Counted from the stretch's first letter, positions 1-10,269 are shown. The stretch: 64,000 nucleotides of DNA from CP2-2F sp034432555 (GCA_034432555.1 DAOUBW010000023.1:120028-184027), one strand, 5' to 3'. The notes: generated by a model not told the origin, from the sequence alone. Numbers and translations are program-made.

Positions 1-243
1 GCGCAGCAGGGCGATACATTACTGATCCTGACCAGTGCCGAGTATGTGTGGTGGCGCAATCTGCAAGGTGGCGCGCCCGTTCAGGTGTACCTGCGCGGCA
101 AACAATACGCCGCACAGGCAGAAGCCTTTCGGCAGGCGGATGCAGTAGCGCAGGTTGCACAGCAGGTCTACCCAAAGCTGACGGCAGAACGCGCCGCACA
201 GTTTGCCACTAATAAGGTAGCGGTGCGCGTTACGCTGAACTAA
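1..243 (+). CDS. C-terminal end of a probable deazaflavin/flavin-dependent nitroreductase-family protein (partial)
   Basis: The reading frame is open from base 1 and ends with TAA at 241-243, so the gene starts upstream of the window and only about 80 residues are visible. The visible part reads as two beta strands (LLILTS..., then VQVYLRGKQY) around a WWRNL segment, followed by a helix and a final strand. The strand-WWRNL-strand arrangement resembles the small split-barrel proteins that bind F420 or FMN (DUF385-like), in which a W-[YW]-x-N-L motif precedes the last strands. The family call rests on this motif only; the cofactor cannot be judged from the fragment. A 108-base gap with a possible promoter separates it from the next gene. 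Confidence 0.5.
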   Translation, partial: AQQGDTLLILTSAEYVWWRNLQGGAPVQVYLRGKQYAAQAEAFRQADAVAQVAQQVYPKLTAERAAQFATNKVAVRVTLN

Positions 244-289
244 GGCAAAGCGGCGGCACAGCGTATGAGATACGTTGGCTAGACGGTGT

Positions 290-318
290 TTGGGCATAGG
301 GCGGTTCGGGTCTATACT
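290..318 (+). promoter_or_regulatory. Possible promoter of the alpha-2-macroglobulin gene
   Basis: TTGGGC at 290-295 and TATACT at 313-318 are separated by 17 bases, about 34 bases before the ATG at 352. The -10 is good, the -35 keeps only the TTG. A GGAGG Shine-Dalgarno follows at 341-345. Confidence 0.4.
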
Positions 319-351
319 GAAAGGGACTCACGCTGTTTAGGGAGGTTTTAT

Positions 352-3300
352 ATGCGACGATTACTCGCCCTCTGCCTGATCTTCGCGGTGTTGTTTGGTG
401 CGCTTGCCAGCACGCCAAGCGCGCTCAGTGCCGATGATCAGCCGCCACCTGCCGTGATTGATACCATCCCACTGCGCGGTGAAGAACTGCTGCTGGATGG
501 CACAATCACTATCTTTTTTAACCAAGCGATGGATCGCGCCAGCGTAGAGCGTGCCATCCGCACGCAGCCTGCCTTAAACGGCACCTATGACTGGCTGGAT
601 GAGGCAACCGTACAGTTCAAACCTGCCAATTTGCAACGTGCCACCACTTATACATTCACCATTGGCACGGAAGCACGCAGCGCATTGAACATCGGTTTGC
701 CAGAGGCGTTCACGCTGCGCGCACAGACGGTTGGTTTCCTTGAAGTGGTGCAAATGCTGCCCAACGATGGCAGCGGCGCCATTGAGGCGGACACTGCTAT
801 TACAATTATCTTCAACCGCCCTGTGGTTCCCTTGATGAGCGTTGAGGAACTCAAGGCATTGCCCGCACCCTTCACCGCCGAGCCTGCCGTGGAAGGCAGC
901 GGCGAATGGATCAGCACGTCCGTCTATCAATTCAAGACCAAGAACTTGAAAGGCGGCACGGTCTACACAATCACGGTGCCAGCAGGCTTGCAAGACGTGA
1001 CTGGCGCCATTCTGCAAGAGGACGCGAAGTCCACCTTCACCACAATCTCGCCACGTGCCATCGAGATTACCCCACGCGATAAAAGCCAGCGGCTGGCGCT
1101 GGATACGACTTTTACAGTCGTTTTTAGCCAACCAATGGAACGCGATAGCATTGTTGCCGCCACCAAATTCCTCGGTCCGAATGGCGAGCTAGTTGTGGCG
1201 CTTGAGGATGTTAGCAAAGATAACCGTCGTTTCACCTTCAAGCCTGCGGCGCACCTTGACTATGACGCGGAATACGTCATTCTGGTGCTGCAAGAGTTCG
1301 CCCGCAGCCTGACCAACGCACCCATCACTGAAGATGCACGCTCAACCTTCACGACGGTCACCACGCCGCGCATCTTAGAGACCTATCCACGCCATGAAGA
1401 ATATGAAGTGCGTGCGTCCGGTTTCTACATACGCTTCAGCACGCCGATGGATTTGACCGATTTCAAAGATCGTATCACGATCACGCCTAAGCCCGGCTTG
1501 CTCTATGATAACTACAGCAGCACAGAAGGCACATACTTCCAATACGGCTTCAGCCATGAACCAAGCACAGCCTACGTCCTGACACTGAACATCGAAGGCT
1601 TGATAGATAAATATGGCACGCCGCTGCAAATTGACCCTCGCAGTGATGTTTACGAGCTTTCAGCGGATGGCAAATTGCTCACCTTCCGCTGGACAACGCC
1701 GGAATACGCCCCAGAATTGAATCTGCGGACGGGCTTCAACACGCTCGGCTTGTACAGCGCATATAACGCGCAAACACGGGCATTTTCCACGCACCGCAAC
1801 CTAGATCGCATCAACTTCTCGCTCTACCGTGTGCCATCTTCCGATCTGCTCGCCCTGCTGCGCTACGGCAATACAAGGCTCTCCAATGCAGAGCGCCTTC
1901 GCACCTGGTCAGTTGGTGTGGAAAATCCTCAAAACGTGCTGCGCTACGACCTTGTGACGATTAGTGAAGGCGCAAGCACTGCTTTTGCCGCACCCGAATG
2001 CTCTGGTGCGCCACCTAGCCGCCTGATTCCGGGCGAGTATGCCATCGTACTACCTGACGATCCTACACCGCTGCGCCTGCGTGAACGGGCAGGCACTTCG
2101 GCAAATATCCGTGCTGAGCTACCCGTTAATACGCTGCTGCAAATCACGGGCGGTCCTACTTGCGCCAACAGCCTCTTGTGGTACCGCGTTAGTGTGGTTG
2201 GGCAGAACAATCTCACCGGTTGGGTGGCAGAAGGCAACGCCAGCCAATACTTCATGGGCGTGCCGGGCAGCAACAGCCGCATTGGAAACTTGCCGCGCAC
2301 GCCACTGTCGCCCAGCAATCCTAACGCCCAAGCCCTTAAGCCCGGCTTGTATCGCATGTATGTTAGCTCGCCAACCACCGGCTACTCGTTTAACGAGAAC
2401 ATGCTGATCGCCACTGTCAACATTACGCTCAAACTTTCCGAAGGCAGCGCAATGGCATGGGTGACTGATCTACAAAGTGGCGAGCCTGTGCCAAATGTGC
2501 CTGTGCAGTTCTTCTATACGAGCTATAGTGACGGCGGCAGCGGCAGGCGTGGCGATACACTTGCGCCCATCGGCACTGCCGAAACGGACTCCGATGGTGT
2601 GGCGCTTTTGCGGTTACCGCGTCGGCTTGAGTCGCTCTACACCGAACTCTTTGCCCTCATCGAGACGCCGCAGCACTTCAGTGTGAGCAGCGTTGAGTGG
2701 GAAAGCGGCATCCAAGCCTGGAGTTTCAATCAGCCAACTGACTACTATCGAAGCCAACTGACGGCATACCTCTACACGGATCGTTCGCTGTACCGTCCCG
2801 GTCAGCCGATCTACTTTCGTGGTGTAGTTCGCGCCAAAGAGGATATGCAGTATACTGTCAGCGATCTGGAGACCGTCTCGGTCGAGGTGGTGGATAATCG
2901 CGGGCGGCAGCTTTACCTAACGAATCTGCCACTCACACAGTTTGGCTCTTTCTCAGACAGCGTCACCATAGATGAGAACGCATCACTCGGCTATTACCGC
3001 ATCATCGTGCGACCGGGCTTCACCGGTAGGGATGTGAACGAATGGCGCGGTCCGACTTTCTCGCGTGGTGTGGATGTGGCACAGTACCGCGTGCCAGAGT
3101 TCCAAGTGAACCTGACCGCTGAAAAGCCCGAAGTGGTGCAGGGTGATACCGTTCGTGTGACTGTTGAAAGCTCGTACTTCTTCGGCGGCGGCGTTAGCAA
3201 TGCACGCATTGAGTGGTCGCTCTTCACGGAAGATTACTTCTTCCGCTACAAGGGCAGTGGGCGCTATAGCTTCTTTGAGTTCAATGAGGATGAGGGCGCA

Positions 3301-6300
3301 CGCAGCTTCTATGATGAGCGCTATGGTGACTCTGCCATCGGTGGCATGGGCAGGACGGATGCGCTTGGGCGGTTCGTCATTGAAGTGCCTGCCGATCTTG
3401 CCAAGTCTACGCGCAGCAAGCAATTTGTGATCGAAGCACGCGTAACTGATGACAGCGATCAGCTTATTGCTGGACGTGCGACGGTGGTCGTGCATCAGGG
3501 CGAGTTCTACATTGGTGCCGGTGCCGCCAACTACGTTGGTATCGCAGGCAAGCCGCAGGATGTAAATCTTGTCACTGCCAATTGGGATAGCTCACCCAAA
3601 GCAGGCATCGGATTGAGTGTGCGCGTGGTGGAACGCCGTTGGAAAAGCACCCAAACGGTTGACCCTGCCAGCGGGCGCACCGTCTGGAACTATGAGGTGG
3701 AAGAAATCCCTGTCACGGAAGGCGTGGCAACCACCAACAGCGACGGCAAGGCAGTCTACACCTTCACACCTGAGCGCGGCGGCATCTATAAAGTCTATGC
3801 GAGCAGCCGTGATAGTCTGGGCAATCAGATCATGACGGCAACCTTTATGTGGGTGGCGGGACCGGACTATGTGCCGTGGCGCCAGCAGAACAGCAACCGC
3901 ATTGACCTGAAGATTGACAAGACCGACTTCCAGATCGGCGAGACTGCCTCAATCCTGATTGCCAGCCCGTTCCAAGGCACGGCAAAGGCACTCATCAGCA
4001 TTGAGCGTGGCAAAATCCTCAGCTATGAAGTGGTTGATCTGCCTAACAACAGCTATGTTTACGAGCTGCCCATCACGGCAGACCTTGCGCCCAACGCCTT
4101 CATCTCAGTGCTGATCGTGAAGGGCGTGGACGAGAATAACCCTGTGGCAGCCTTCCGCATGGGCTTGCTGCAAATCGGTGTGGATACGGCGCGCTATGCG
4201 CTCAACATCACTGTGACGCCCGACCGTGAGCAAGCCAGTCCGCGAGAGACGGTCAACTACAAGATCAAGGTTACCGATTATCGCGGCGAGCCTGTGCAAG
4301 CCGAAATTGGCGTCGGTCTGACCGATCTCGCCGTCCTCTCACTGCTGCCGGATACCTCGCGCCCGATCTTGGCACACTTCTACAGTCAGGCAGGCTTAGG
4401 CGTCCGCACAGCCGTTAGCCTGACGGTGAGCGTAGACCAACAAACGCAAGAAATCCTGAACACCATCAAAGGTGGCGGCGGCGGCGGACCTGAAGGCGGC
4501 ATTTTTGAAGTGCGGCAGCGCTTCATTGATACGCCGCTGTGGCAACCGAGCGTCATCACAGACCAAAACGGTGAGGCAGTCGTCAGCGTTGAACTGCCCG
4601 ATCAGCTCACCACATGGCGCTTAGATGTGCGTGCAGCAACCGGCGCTGTTGGCGAACTGCAAACAACGTTGGTTGGGCAAGAAACGTTCGACCTGCTCAG
4701 CACCAAGCCGCTTTTGGTGCGCCCGATCACGCCGCGCTTCTACATGGTTGGCGATAAATCTACCCTCGTGGCAGTCGTCAATAACAACAGTGGCGCCGAT
4801 CAAGAAGTGACGGCGCGCATTGACCTGAAAGGCGCACGCCTGCTGGATAATAACCCAACCCAGACGCGCAGCGTGGCAGACCGCGGACGGGCGCGCTTTG
4901 AGTGGGCTATCGAGGTTGAGGACGTGGAACGCCTTGACGTCACTTTCTTTGCCCAGAATGCAGATGGTACGCTTGGCGATGCTGCCAAGAGCGCCGTTGG
5001 CAAGGGTGATGATAAGTACTTGCCTGTGCTGCGCTACGAAGCACCTGAGACGGTTGGCACAGGCGGCACGCTGAGCGTTGGTGAGCGCCGCACTGAAGGC
5101 ATCGCACTGCCACGCCGCTTTGAGGTCAAAGAAGGATCGCTCACGGTGCGCCTTGATCGATCTTTGGCGGCTGCCACCGTGGACGCACTGGAAGTGCTGT
5201 GGAACTTCCCGCACCAATGCACCGAACAGACCATCAGCCGCTTCTTGCCGAATGTGGCAACCTACGGCGCGTTCGCCAAGCTCGGCTTGGAAAATGTCAC
5301 CTTGCGTCAGCAGGCGGAAACCGCTGTTAGCTTTGCGGTGCAACGCCTGTATAACGACCAAAAGACTGACGGCGGTTGGGGCTGGTTCGGACGTGATCAG
5401 AGCAATCCGTTGGTGACTGCTTACGCGCTGATCGGCTTGAGCGAGGCGCGTACCAACGGCTTTAACATAGATGACAACGTGATCGAAGGTGCTATCCGCT
5501 TCCTGCGCGAGACGCTGGCGGCGGCTGATCTCGGTGCGCGTCCATCGCGTGCCGAACTCAATCGGCAAGCCTTCCTAGTTTATGCGCTGGCAGTGGCAGA
5601 TGCAGGTAACTTCAGCCGTGCCGTGCTGCTCTTTGATCGCCGCGAGCAAATGGACATCTACGCCCGTGCTTACCTTGCCATGGCGTTCAACAAGATCGAT
5701 CCGCGCAACACAACCTACACCGATACCTTGCTCAACGATCTAGTCAGCCGCGCCATCTTGAGCGCAACCGGCGCACACTGGGAAGAGGCAACGTCGGACT
5801 ACTTCAACTGGAACACTGATACACGCACCACTGCTATCGTGCTGCGGGCGCTCCTCCAGCTTAATCCGAGCAATCAGCTCATCCCGAACGCGGTGCGCTG
5901 GCTGATGATCGCACGCACAGCCGATTCGTGGAAAACAACACAGGAGACGGCGTGGTCGGTCTTGGCACTGGTGGACTGGATGCAGTTCACCGGCGAACTG
6001 CGCCCTGCTTATACCTTTGGCGCAATGCTGAATGGTGAGGCATTGGCGGAAGGCGAACGCGCTGACGCGAACAACGTGCGCGAATCGCTGACGCTGAAGG
6101 TGCAGGTTGCCGATCTGCTGCGCGATCAGGTCAACCGTTTGACGATTGACCGCACCGACGGCGAGGGCATCCTCTACTACACAGCCCACCTGCGTGTAAA
6201 CTTGCCTGCGGATCAGGTCAAGGCACTGGATCGCGGCATCAGCGTGCAGCGCACCTATCACCTTGCCAGCGATCCGAACCGCACACCGATCACAGAGGCA

Positions 6301-6714
6301 CGGGTCGGCGATAACATCATCGTGACGCTGACTATCGTCACCCAGCGCGATCTGCACTATGTGATGGTCAGTGATCCGATCCCGGCTGGCTCTGAGGCGG
6401 TCAACCCGAACCTTGCCACCAGCGCGGTTGGGCAGGCACCACGCCTCAGCCTCGAAGATCCGTTTGGGCGCGGCTACGGATGGTGGTGGTTCAGCCAAAC
6501 CGAACTGCGCGACGAAAAGGCAGTGCTGTATGCCACCTATCTACCTAAAGGCACTTACCGTTATGTGTATACCATTCGGGCGGGCTTGGCAGGCGAATAT
6601 CGCGTCATGCCAACCACGGCTGAGGAGTTCTACACACCGGAGGTCTTCGGGCGTGGGGACGGCACACTGTTCACCTTGAAGCCTGCCGTGGGCAACGATC
6701 CAACGGATGAATAG
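352..6714 (+). CDS. Secreted alpha-2-macroglobulin family protein with thioester motif
   Basis: This 2120-residue protein has the bacterial alpha-2-macroglobulin plan. A signal peptide (about residues 1-27, no lipobox) is followed by repeated Ig-like (Big_5-type) units to about residue 440, MG domains, a Gly-rich bait-like region, the RFIDTPLWQP block typical of the A2M domain, and a helical thioester domain. The thioester motif is CTEQ with Cys1623, followed by the GGWGWFG segment seen in these toroid domains. Such proteins trap proteases by covalent capture at the cell surface. About residues 550-640 look like an inserted SH3b domain (RLRERAGTSA...WYRV...GWV). The ATG at 352 was chosen because GGAGG lies at 341-345; an in-frame extension to 286 has no ribosome site. 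No penicillin-binding protein 1C gene, a common partner elsewhere, adjoins it. Confidence 0.93.
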   Translation: MRRLLALCLIFAVLFGALASTPSALSADDQPPPAVIDTIPLRGEELLLDGTITIFFNQAMDRASVERAIRTQPALNGTYDWLDEATVQFKPANLQRATTYTFTIGTEARSALNIGLPEAFTLRAQTVGFLEVVQMLPNDGSGAIEADTAITIIFNRPVVPLMSVEELKALPAPFTAEPAVEGSGEWISTSVYQFKTKNLKGGTVYTITVPAGLQDVTGAILQEDAKSTFTTISPRAIEITPRDKSQRLALDTTFTVVFSQPMERDSIVAATKFLGPNGELVVALEDVSKDNRRFTFKPAAHLDYDAEYVILVLQEFARSLTNAPITEDARSTFTTVTTPRILETYPRHEEYEVRASGFYIRFSTPMDLTDFKDRITITPKPGLLYDNYSSTEGTYFQYGFSHEPSTAYVLTLNIEGLIDKYGTPLQIDPRSDVYELSADGKLLTFRWTTPEYAPELNLRTGFNTLGLYSAYNAQTRAFSTHRNLDRINFSLYRVPSSDLLALLRYGNTRLSNAERLRTWSVGVENPQNVLRYDLVTISEGASTAFAAPECSGAPPSRLIPGEYAIVLPDDPTPLRLRERAGTSANIRAELPVNTLLQITGGPTCANSLLWYRVSVVGQNNLTGWVAEGNASQYFMGVPGSNSRIGNLPRTPLSPSNPNAQALKPGLYRMYVSSPTTGYSFNENMLIATVNITLKLSEGSAMAWVTDLQSGEPVPNVPVQFFYTSYSDGGSGRRGDTLAPIGTAETDSDGVALLRLPRRLESLYTELFALIETPQHFSVSSVEWESGIQAWSFNQPTDYYRSQLTAYLYTDRSLYRPGQPIYFRGVVRAKEDMQYTVSDLETVSVEVVDNRGRQLYLTNLPLTQFGSFSDSVTIDENASLGYYRIIVRPGFTGRDVNEWRGPTFSRGVDVAQYRVPEFQVNLTAEKPEVVQGDTVRVTVESSYFFGGGVSNARIEWSLFTEDYFFRYKGSGRYSFFEFNEDEGARSFYDERYGDSAIGGMGRTDALGRFVIEVPADLAKSTRSKQFVIEARVTDDSDQLIAGRATVVVHQGEFYIGAGAANYVGIAGKPQDVNLVTANWDSSPKAGIGLSVRVVERRWKSTQTVDPASGRTVWNYEVEEIPVTEGVATTNSDGKAVYTFTPERGGIYKVYASSRDSLGNQIMTATFMWVAGPDYVPWRQQNSNRIDLKIDKTDFQIGETASILIASPFQGTAKALISIERGKILSYEVVDLPNNSYVYELPITADLAPNAFISVLIVKGVDENNPVAAFRMGLLQIGVDTARYALNITVTPDREQASPRETVNYKIKVTDYRGEPVQAEIGVGLTDLAVLSLLPDTSRPILAHFYSQAGLGVRTAVSLTVSVDQQTQEILNTIKGGGGGGPEGGIFEVRQRFIDTPLWQPSVITDQNGEAVVSVELPDQLTTWRLDVRAATGAVGELQTTLVGQETFDLLSTKPLLVRPITPRFYMVGDKSTLVAVVNNNSGADQEVTARIDLKGARLLDNNPTQTRSVADRGRARFEWAIEVEDVERLDVTFFAQNADGTLGDAAKSAVGKGDDKYLPVLRYEAPETVGTGGTLSVGERRTEGIALPRRFEVKEGSLTVRLDRSLAAATVDALEVLWNFPHQCTEQTISRFLPNVATYGAFAKLGLENVTLRQQAETAVSFAVQRLYNDQKTDGGWGWFGRDQSNPLVTAYALIGLSEARTNGFNIDDNVIEGAIRFLRETLAAADLGARPSRAELNRQAFLVYALAVADAGNFSRAVLLFDRREQMDIYARAYLAMAFNKIDPRNTTYTDTLLNDLVSRAILSATGAHWEEATSDYFNWNTDTRTTAIVLRALLQLNPSNQLIPNAVRWLMIARTADSWKTTQETAWSVLALVDWMQFTGELRPAYTFGAMLNGEALAEGERADANNVRESLTLKVQVADLLRDQVNRLTIDRTDGEGILYYTAHLRVNLPADQVKALDRGISVQRTYHLASDPNRTPITEARVGDNIIVTLTIVTQRDLHYVMVSDPIPAGSEAVNPNLATSAVGQAPRLSLEDPFGRGYGWWWFSQTELRDEKAVLYATYLPKGTYRYVYTIRAGLAGEYRVMPTTAEEFYTPEVFGRGDGTLFTLKPAVGNDPTDE

Positions 6715-6741
6715 CGCCTAGCAGGCGCACCATAAAACCAG

Positions 6742-6768
6742 GCAGGGCGGCTTGTGCAGCCGCCCTGC
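6742..6768. terminator. Convergent terminator-like hairpin
   Basis: A perfect 10-bp stem (GCAGGGCGGC at 6742-6751, GCCGCCCTGC at 6759-6768) with a 7-base loop lies between the convergent A2M and sensor kinase genes. There is no strong T-run, so it is either a weak bidirectional terminator or an mRNA 3' end. Confidence 0.6.
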
Positions 6769-6776
6769 TGTGTGGA

Positions 6777-9700
6777 TCACGCCCAAATAGGCAGTTGCAC
6801 ATAAAATCGGCTGCCTTCGCCAACCACACTCTCTACCCATACCTGACCGCTGTGAGCTTCTACAATGCGCCGTACCATTGCCAAGCCTAGCCCAACGCCG
6901 CCAAACCGACGTGCAATACCACTCTCCACCTGATAGCCGCGCTGGAAAATACGTTCGTACTGCTCTTCGGGAATGCCAATACCGTGATCCTGCACGCATA
7001 AGCGAACCGCGTGCGGGCTGCTCTGCCAAGCGCTCACTTGAATATGCCCGCCCTCAGGGCTGAACTTCACCGCATTGTTGATAAGTTGCTCTAACACGGT
7101 GAGCAAATGGGTGGCATCGCCACGCACAGCGGGCAACGTTTCGGGCAAAGTCACATTAATCTCTAGCTGAAGCTCACCTGCCAAAAGGCGCACTTTCCGC
7201 ACCGCTTGGGCAGCTAGATCGGCAAGGTGAACTGCCGAAAAGTGCATATCATCGGCATTTAGCGCTTGCACAATCACGATTTCATCCACAATGCTGGCAA
7301 GCTGCGCGCTCCAGCGAAGCACTGATCGCAGTGAGCCGTGCTGCTCATCGCTCAGACCGCCATACATCTCATCATCTAGGATTTGCACCTGCATCATAAT
7401 CTTATGCAGCGGCGTTTTCAGCTCATGCGAAAGGCTTTGCAGCAGGCTATCTTTGAGGTGATCCGCCTCACGCAGATCGTCGTAGGCGCGTTGCAAGGCA
7501 GCCGCACGCCGTTCTTGGGCTTGGTAAAGGGCTGCGTTCTCTAGCGCATTGGCAATTACATTAGCAATTGCCTGCGCCAAGGAAATATCTGCTACTTCAA
7601 AAACGCGGTCAGCCTGCACGTCCAGCAGTTTCACCAGACCAATCGGGTTGCCACGCACCATCAGCGGCGTGAGCAAGCCGCTGTGTGCGCCAACATTTGC
7701 CATGAGGGCGCGCTCATTGGAGTCGTGCCGCAGCGTGGCAGCGTTCAAGAGCGTTGGCACGCCTTCGTGAAGGCTACGTGCCATGCTTGGGAAGGCTGCT
7801 AAATCGTAGGTGAAGGCAATCTGCCGCTCACGCAGCGCAAAGCCAATTTCGCGGACAGTGTAGGCGACGTTTGCCTGTGCATCATAGTGTGAGAGGATGC
7901 ACCACTGCGCGTTAGTTGCTTCCAACAAGCTGTAGACAAGCTGCGTCAGACGGCTGTAGTCCAGCCAATCATGGTTGCTGCTGCGGATGGCGTGCATATG
8001 CCAATTGCTCAGCACTTTTTCGACTGCCTGCACCTGATCAGCGTCAAAGGGCGGTTCGTTGTAGGGTCGGTAAAGTTCTACCATGCCGCGCACATTGGCA
8101 TTGAGGTGCAGCGGCACAATCAGCAGGCTTGCCATGCCCATGCGCGTCAGAAGATCGCGCTGGATGGGCATTAGATTGGGATCGCTGTGCTGTGCGGTGA
8201 TGATGGGCGGCAGTTTGCCACGTGAAGCGGTTTGCTCAAAGAGCAGCCGCGCATAGGGACGTTCTGCACCGCCGCCAAGCTGCCAAAAGGCGTCACAGGC
8301 TTCTGCTAACATCGCCAACTGGTTGTGTGGTTCATCCCATGTGGCAATCGCACAGCGTGCCGCGCCCAGCGCTTCACGTAGGCGGCGCGTTACCAAGCTC
8401 AGCACGCCGTTAATATCCAGCGTGGAGGACACTGCCGCGCTTGCCTCAAGCAGCGTGCCAAGCTCGCGCACATGGCGCTGTGCTTCTTCATACAGGCGCG
8501 CTTTCTCAATGGCGGCGGAACCAGCCGACGCCAAATTCTCAAGGAACTCCACGTCGTCACGGCTAAAGCCGTTTTCGGGCAAGCTCAGCACTTCCAGCAC
8601 GCCAACAAGCTGATCTGCCACCGTGAGCGGCACAGCCAAGACGGCAAGGCGTTCGGAAGGCGGCTGGGTGGTAAAATCGGCAGGGGCAGGCGCCAGCGAA
8701 AGCTGCGAGCGGCGCTCGGTGGCGGCACGCCCTGCCACACTCTGCCCAAGCCGCACCACGCTTGGATTAGGGCTGCCTTCGTGCAAACTCTGCTCTGTGA
8801 CGACGTAAAAAAGGTCGGCTTGGGCTGCATCTTGCAAAAAGAGGTTGGCATGTTCGCACTCTGCCATCTCGCGGGCAGCGCGCAGCAGCAGGTCTATCAC
8901 GCTCTCCTGATCGAGGGCGGCATTAAGCGCCTGCACAGCGCGGTTCAAGGCGCGTAGCCGTTCGCCCTGTCGCTCTAGGGCTTGCTCGCGGCGTTTTTGT
9001 TCGGTCAGATCACTTAGCACGAGAATGGTGTTTTCTTCGCCGTCGGCATAGGTGGTGGCGCGAGACATCAAGACTGGCACAATGCGTCCGCTGCGCGTGA
9101 CAAGCTGCTGGCTAAAGTTGACCGTGCCGCGTCCGCCGCGCCGCAGATTTTGCACTAAGAGATCGCGTGTGGCAGCGTGAAAGATCGTGCCAACACTGTT
9201 GCCATAGAGTTCTTCCCGCGCATAGCCAGACATCAGCAGCAGACGGTTATTGACGTACTGCACACAGGCTTCTTGATCCAGCACCAGCAAGCCATCACCC
9301 ATCGTATCCAGCACGCGCTTGAGGAAGGCTTGGTCGGCGCGGATTTGTTCTTCGCGGGCAGCAATCGAGTTGATTAGGCGGAGGTTCTCAAGGGTGGTGG
9401 TAGCCTGTGCCATCAACACTCTGATCAGGTGTGCCTGCTGCCAGTGTTCAGCATCGGCGGGCGAATCGGTCGCTAAGATCAAGAGTCCGCTGGGCGCTTC
9501 GGCTACCTGCAAAGGTAAGGCGTGCAGGTGCGAGAGGCGCAGTTGGTTAAAGGCGCGGGCAAGGCGCACGCCATTGGGCGCTTGGTGCAGTTTCTCAGTG
9601 GGCAGGTTGAAGATTAGATCGCTCTTTAGCGTGAGCGCAGCCAGCGGGTTATCAAGGGCTTGCAGGGGCAAAATTGGGTGCTGCGGCGCGTGACCATTCA

Positions 9701-9887
9701 GCCGCCACAAAAAGACCTCTGCGGCGCTCTCGCCTTTGGCGCAGGCAAGCGCACGGCTGTGCAGAGCGTTATCTTCTACGCTAAACAGCCACGCCAGATC
9801 GCAGCCGAGCAGATCAAGCGCTATTTGGCAGGTTTCATCAAGCAAGCGGTAGGTATCCACGCAGTGCAGCTCCGCAGGGTAAAGCAA
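6777..9887 (-). CDS. Cytoplasmic multi-GAF/PAS sensor histidine kinase
   Basis: This 1036-residue protein has no membrane segment and reads as an N-terminal GAF-like domain (about 1-165), PAS (about 185-300, ending in a DLTEQKRREQ linker), three further GAF-type domains (about 320-790), HisKA with the H box SLSHELKTPL (His821), and a HATPase domain. The ATPase has its N box (QLINNAVKFSPEGG), G1 (DHGIGIPEE) and G2 (GGVGLGLAMV). It should autophosphorylate on His821 in response to small ligands or redox state bound by the GAF/PAS array. No response regulator lies beside it; the nearest is at 17.2 kb in a different operon. The start is a TTG at 9885-9887 after a GAGAG element; a GTG nine codons later is possible. 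It probably shares a transcript with the small CxxC protein 46 bases upstream. Confidence 0.9.
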   Translation of the reverse strand: MLYPAELHCVDTYRLLDETCQIALDLLGCDLAWLFSVEDNALHSRALACAKGESAAEVFLWRLNGHAPQHPILPLQALDNPLAALTLKSDLIFNLPTEKLHQAPNGVRLARAFNQLRLSHLHALPLQVAEAPSGLLILATDSPADAEHWQQAHLIRVLMAQATTTLENLRLINSIAAREEQIRADQAFLKRVLDTMGDGLLVLDQEACVQYVNNRLLLMSGYAREELYGNSVGTIFHAATRDLLVQNLRRGGRGTVNFSQQLVTRSGRIVPVLMSRATTYADGEENTILVLSDLTEQKRREQALERQGERLRALNRAVQALNAALDQESVIDLLLRAAREMAECEHANLFLQDAAQADLFYVVTEQSLHEGSPNPSVVRLGQSVAGRAATERRSQLSLAPAPADFTTQPPSERLAVLAVPLTVADQLVGVLEVLSLPENGFSRDDVEFLENLASAGSAAIEKARLYEEAQRHVRELGTLLEASAAVSSTLDINGVLSLVTRRLREALGAARCAIATWDEPHNQLAMLAEACDAFWQLGGGAERPYARLLFEQTASRGKLPPIITAQHSDPNLMPIQRDLLTRMGMASLLIVPLHLNANVRGMVELYRPYNEPPFDADQVQAVEKVLSNWHMHAIRSSNHDWLDYSRLTQLVYSLLEATNAQWCILSHYDAQANVAYTVREIGFALRERQIAFTYDLAAFPSMARSLHEGVPTLLNAATLRHDSNERALMANVGAHSGLLTPLMVRGNPIGLVKLLDVQADRVFEVADISLAQAIANVIANALENAALYQAQERRAAALQRAYDDLREADHLKDSLLQSLSHELKTPLHKIMMQVQILDDEMYGGLSDEQHGSLRSVLRWSAQLASIVDEIVIVQALNADDMHFSAVHLADLAAQAVRKVRLLAGELQLEINVTLPETLPAVRGDATHLLTVLEQLINNAVKFSPEGGHIQVSAWQSSPHAVRLCVQDHGIGIPEEQYERIFQRGYQVESGIARRFGGVGLGLAMVRRIVEAHSGQVWVESVVGEGSRFYVQLPIWA

Positions 9888-9933
9888 CGCTCTCGATTAT
9901 ACCGCAATCAAGCACAATGCCAGCCCAGTCAGC

Positions 9934-10269
9934 TTAGGCAGAGGCAGCCTGCTGCGGCGCCGCCAAATAGTCTAGCACGTCGCCAAGTGCCTGCGCGTAG
10001 TGCGCTAAAAGCTCTTGATCGCTGCCTTTGAAGCGCCGCAGCGTTTGCAAGGCGCACGCTGCACAGCCACGCATAGCGCGGAAGCTATCCGTCTCGCACG
10101 TGAGGCAGCCGTTCAGCCGAATCATGAGCAGCATCAGGGCAAGGTTGCGCTCATGGCTTTCCGAAACCGCCAAGACGCTATCAATCAGGGTCCGCCAATC
10201 CTCGCCGCGCACATCGCGCAGCAGCGGAATAACGTGGTGTGGGAACATTAATTCGTTGCGGGTGTACAT
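9934..10269 (-). CDS. Small conserved-looking protein with paired CxxC motifs, function unknown
   Basis: This 111-residue protein has no recognised family. It has two cysteine pairs about 13 residues apart, CLTC and CAAC, in a mainly helical sequence; four such cysteines could hold a zinc ion or an iron-sulfur cluster. The ATG at 10267-10269 has a GAGGGTG element just upstream; a GTG six codons earlier is the alternative. It is the first gene of a two-gene minus-strand unit with the multi-GAF kinase (46-base gap). A role in redox or metal signalling together with that kinase is only an inference. Confidence 0.65.
   Translation of the reverse strand: MYTRNELMFPHHVIPLLRDVRGEDWRTLIDSVLAVSESHERNLALMLLMIRLNGCLTCETDSFRAMRGCAACALQTLRRFKGSDQELLAHYAQALGDVLDYLAAPQQAASA

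Noticed and set aside
4621..5568. A 315-codon open frame on the minus strand within the alpha-2-macroglobulin gene
   Set aside because: It lies opposite the conserved A2M and thioester region and its sequence shows no domain.
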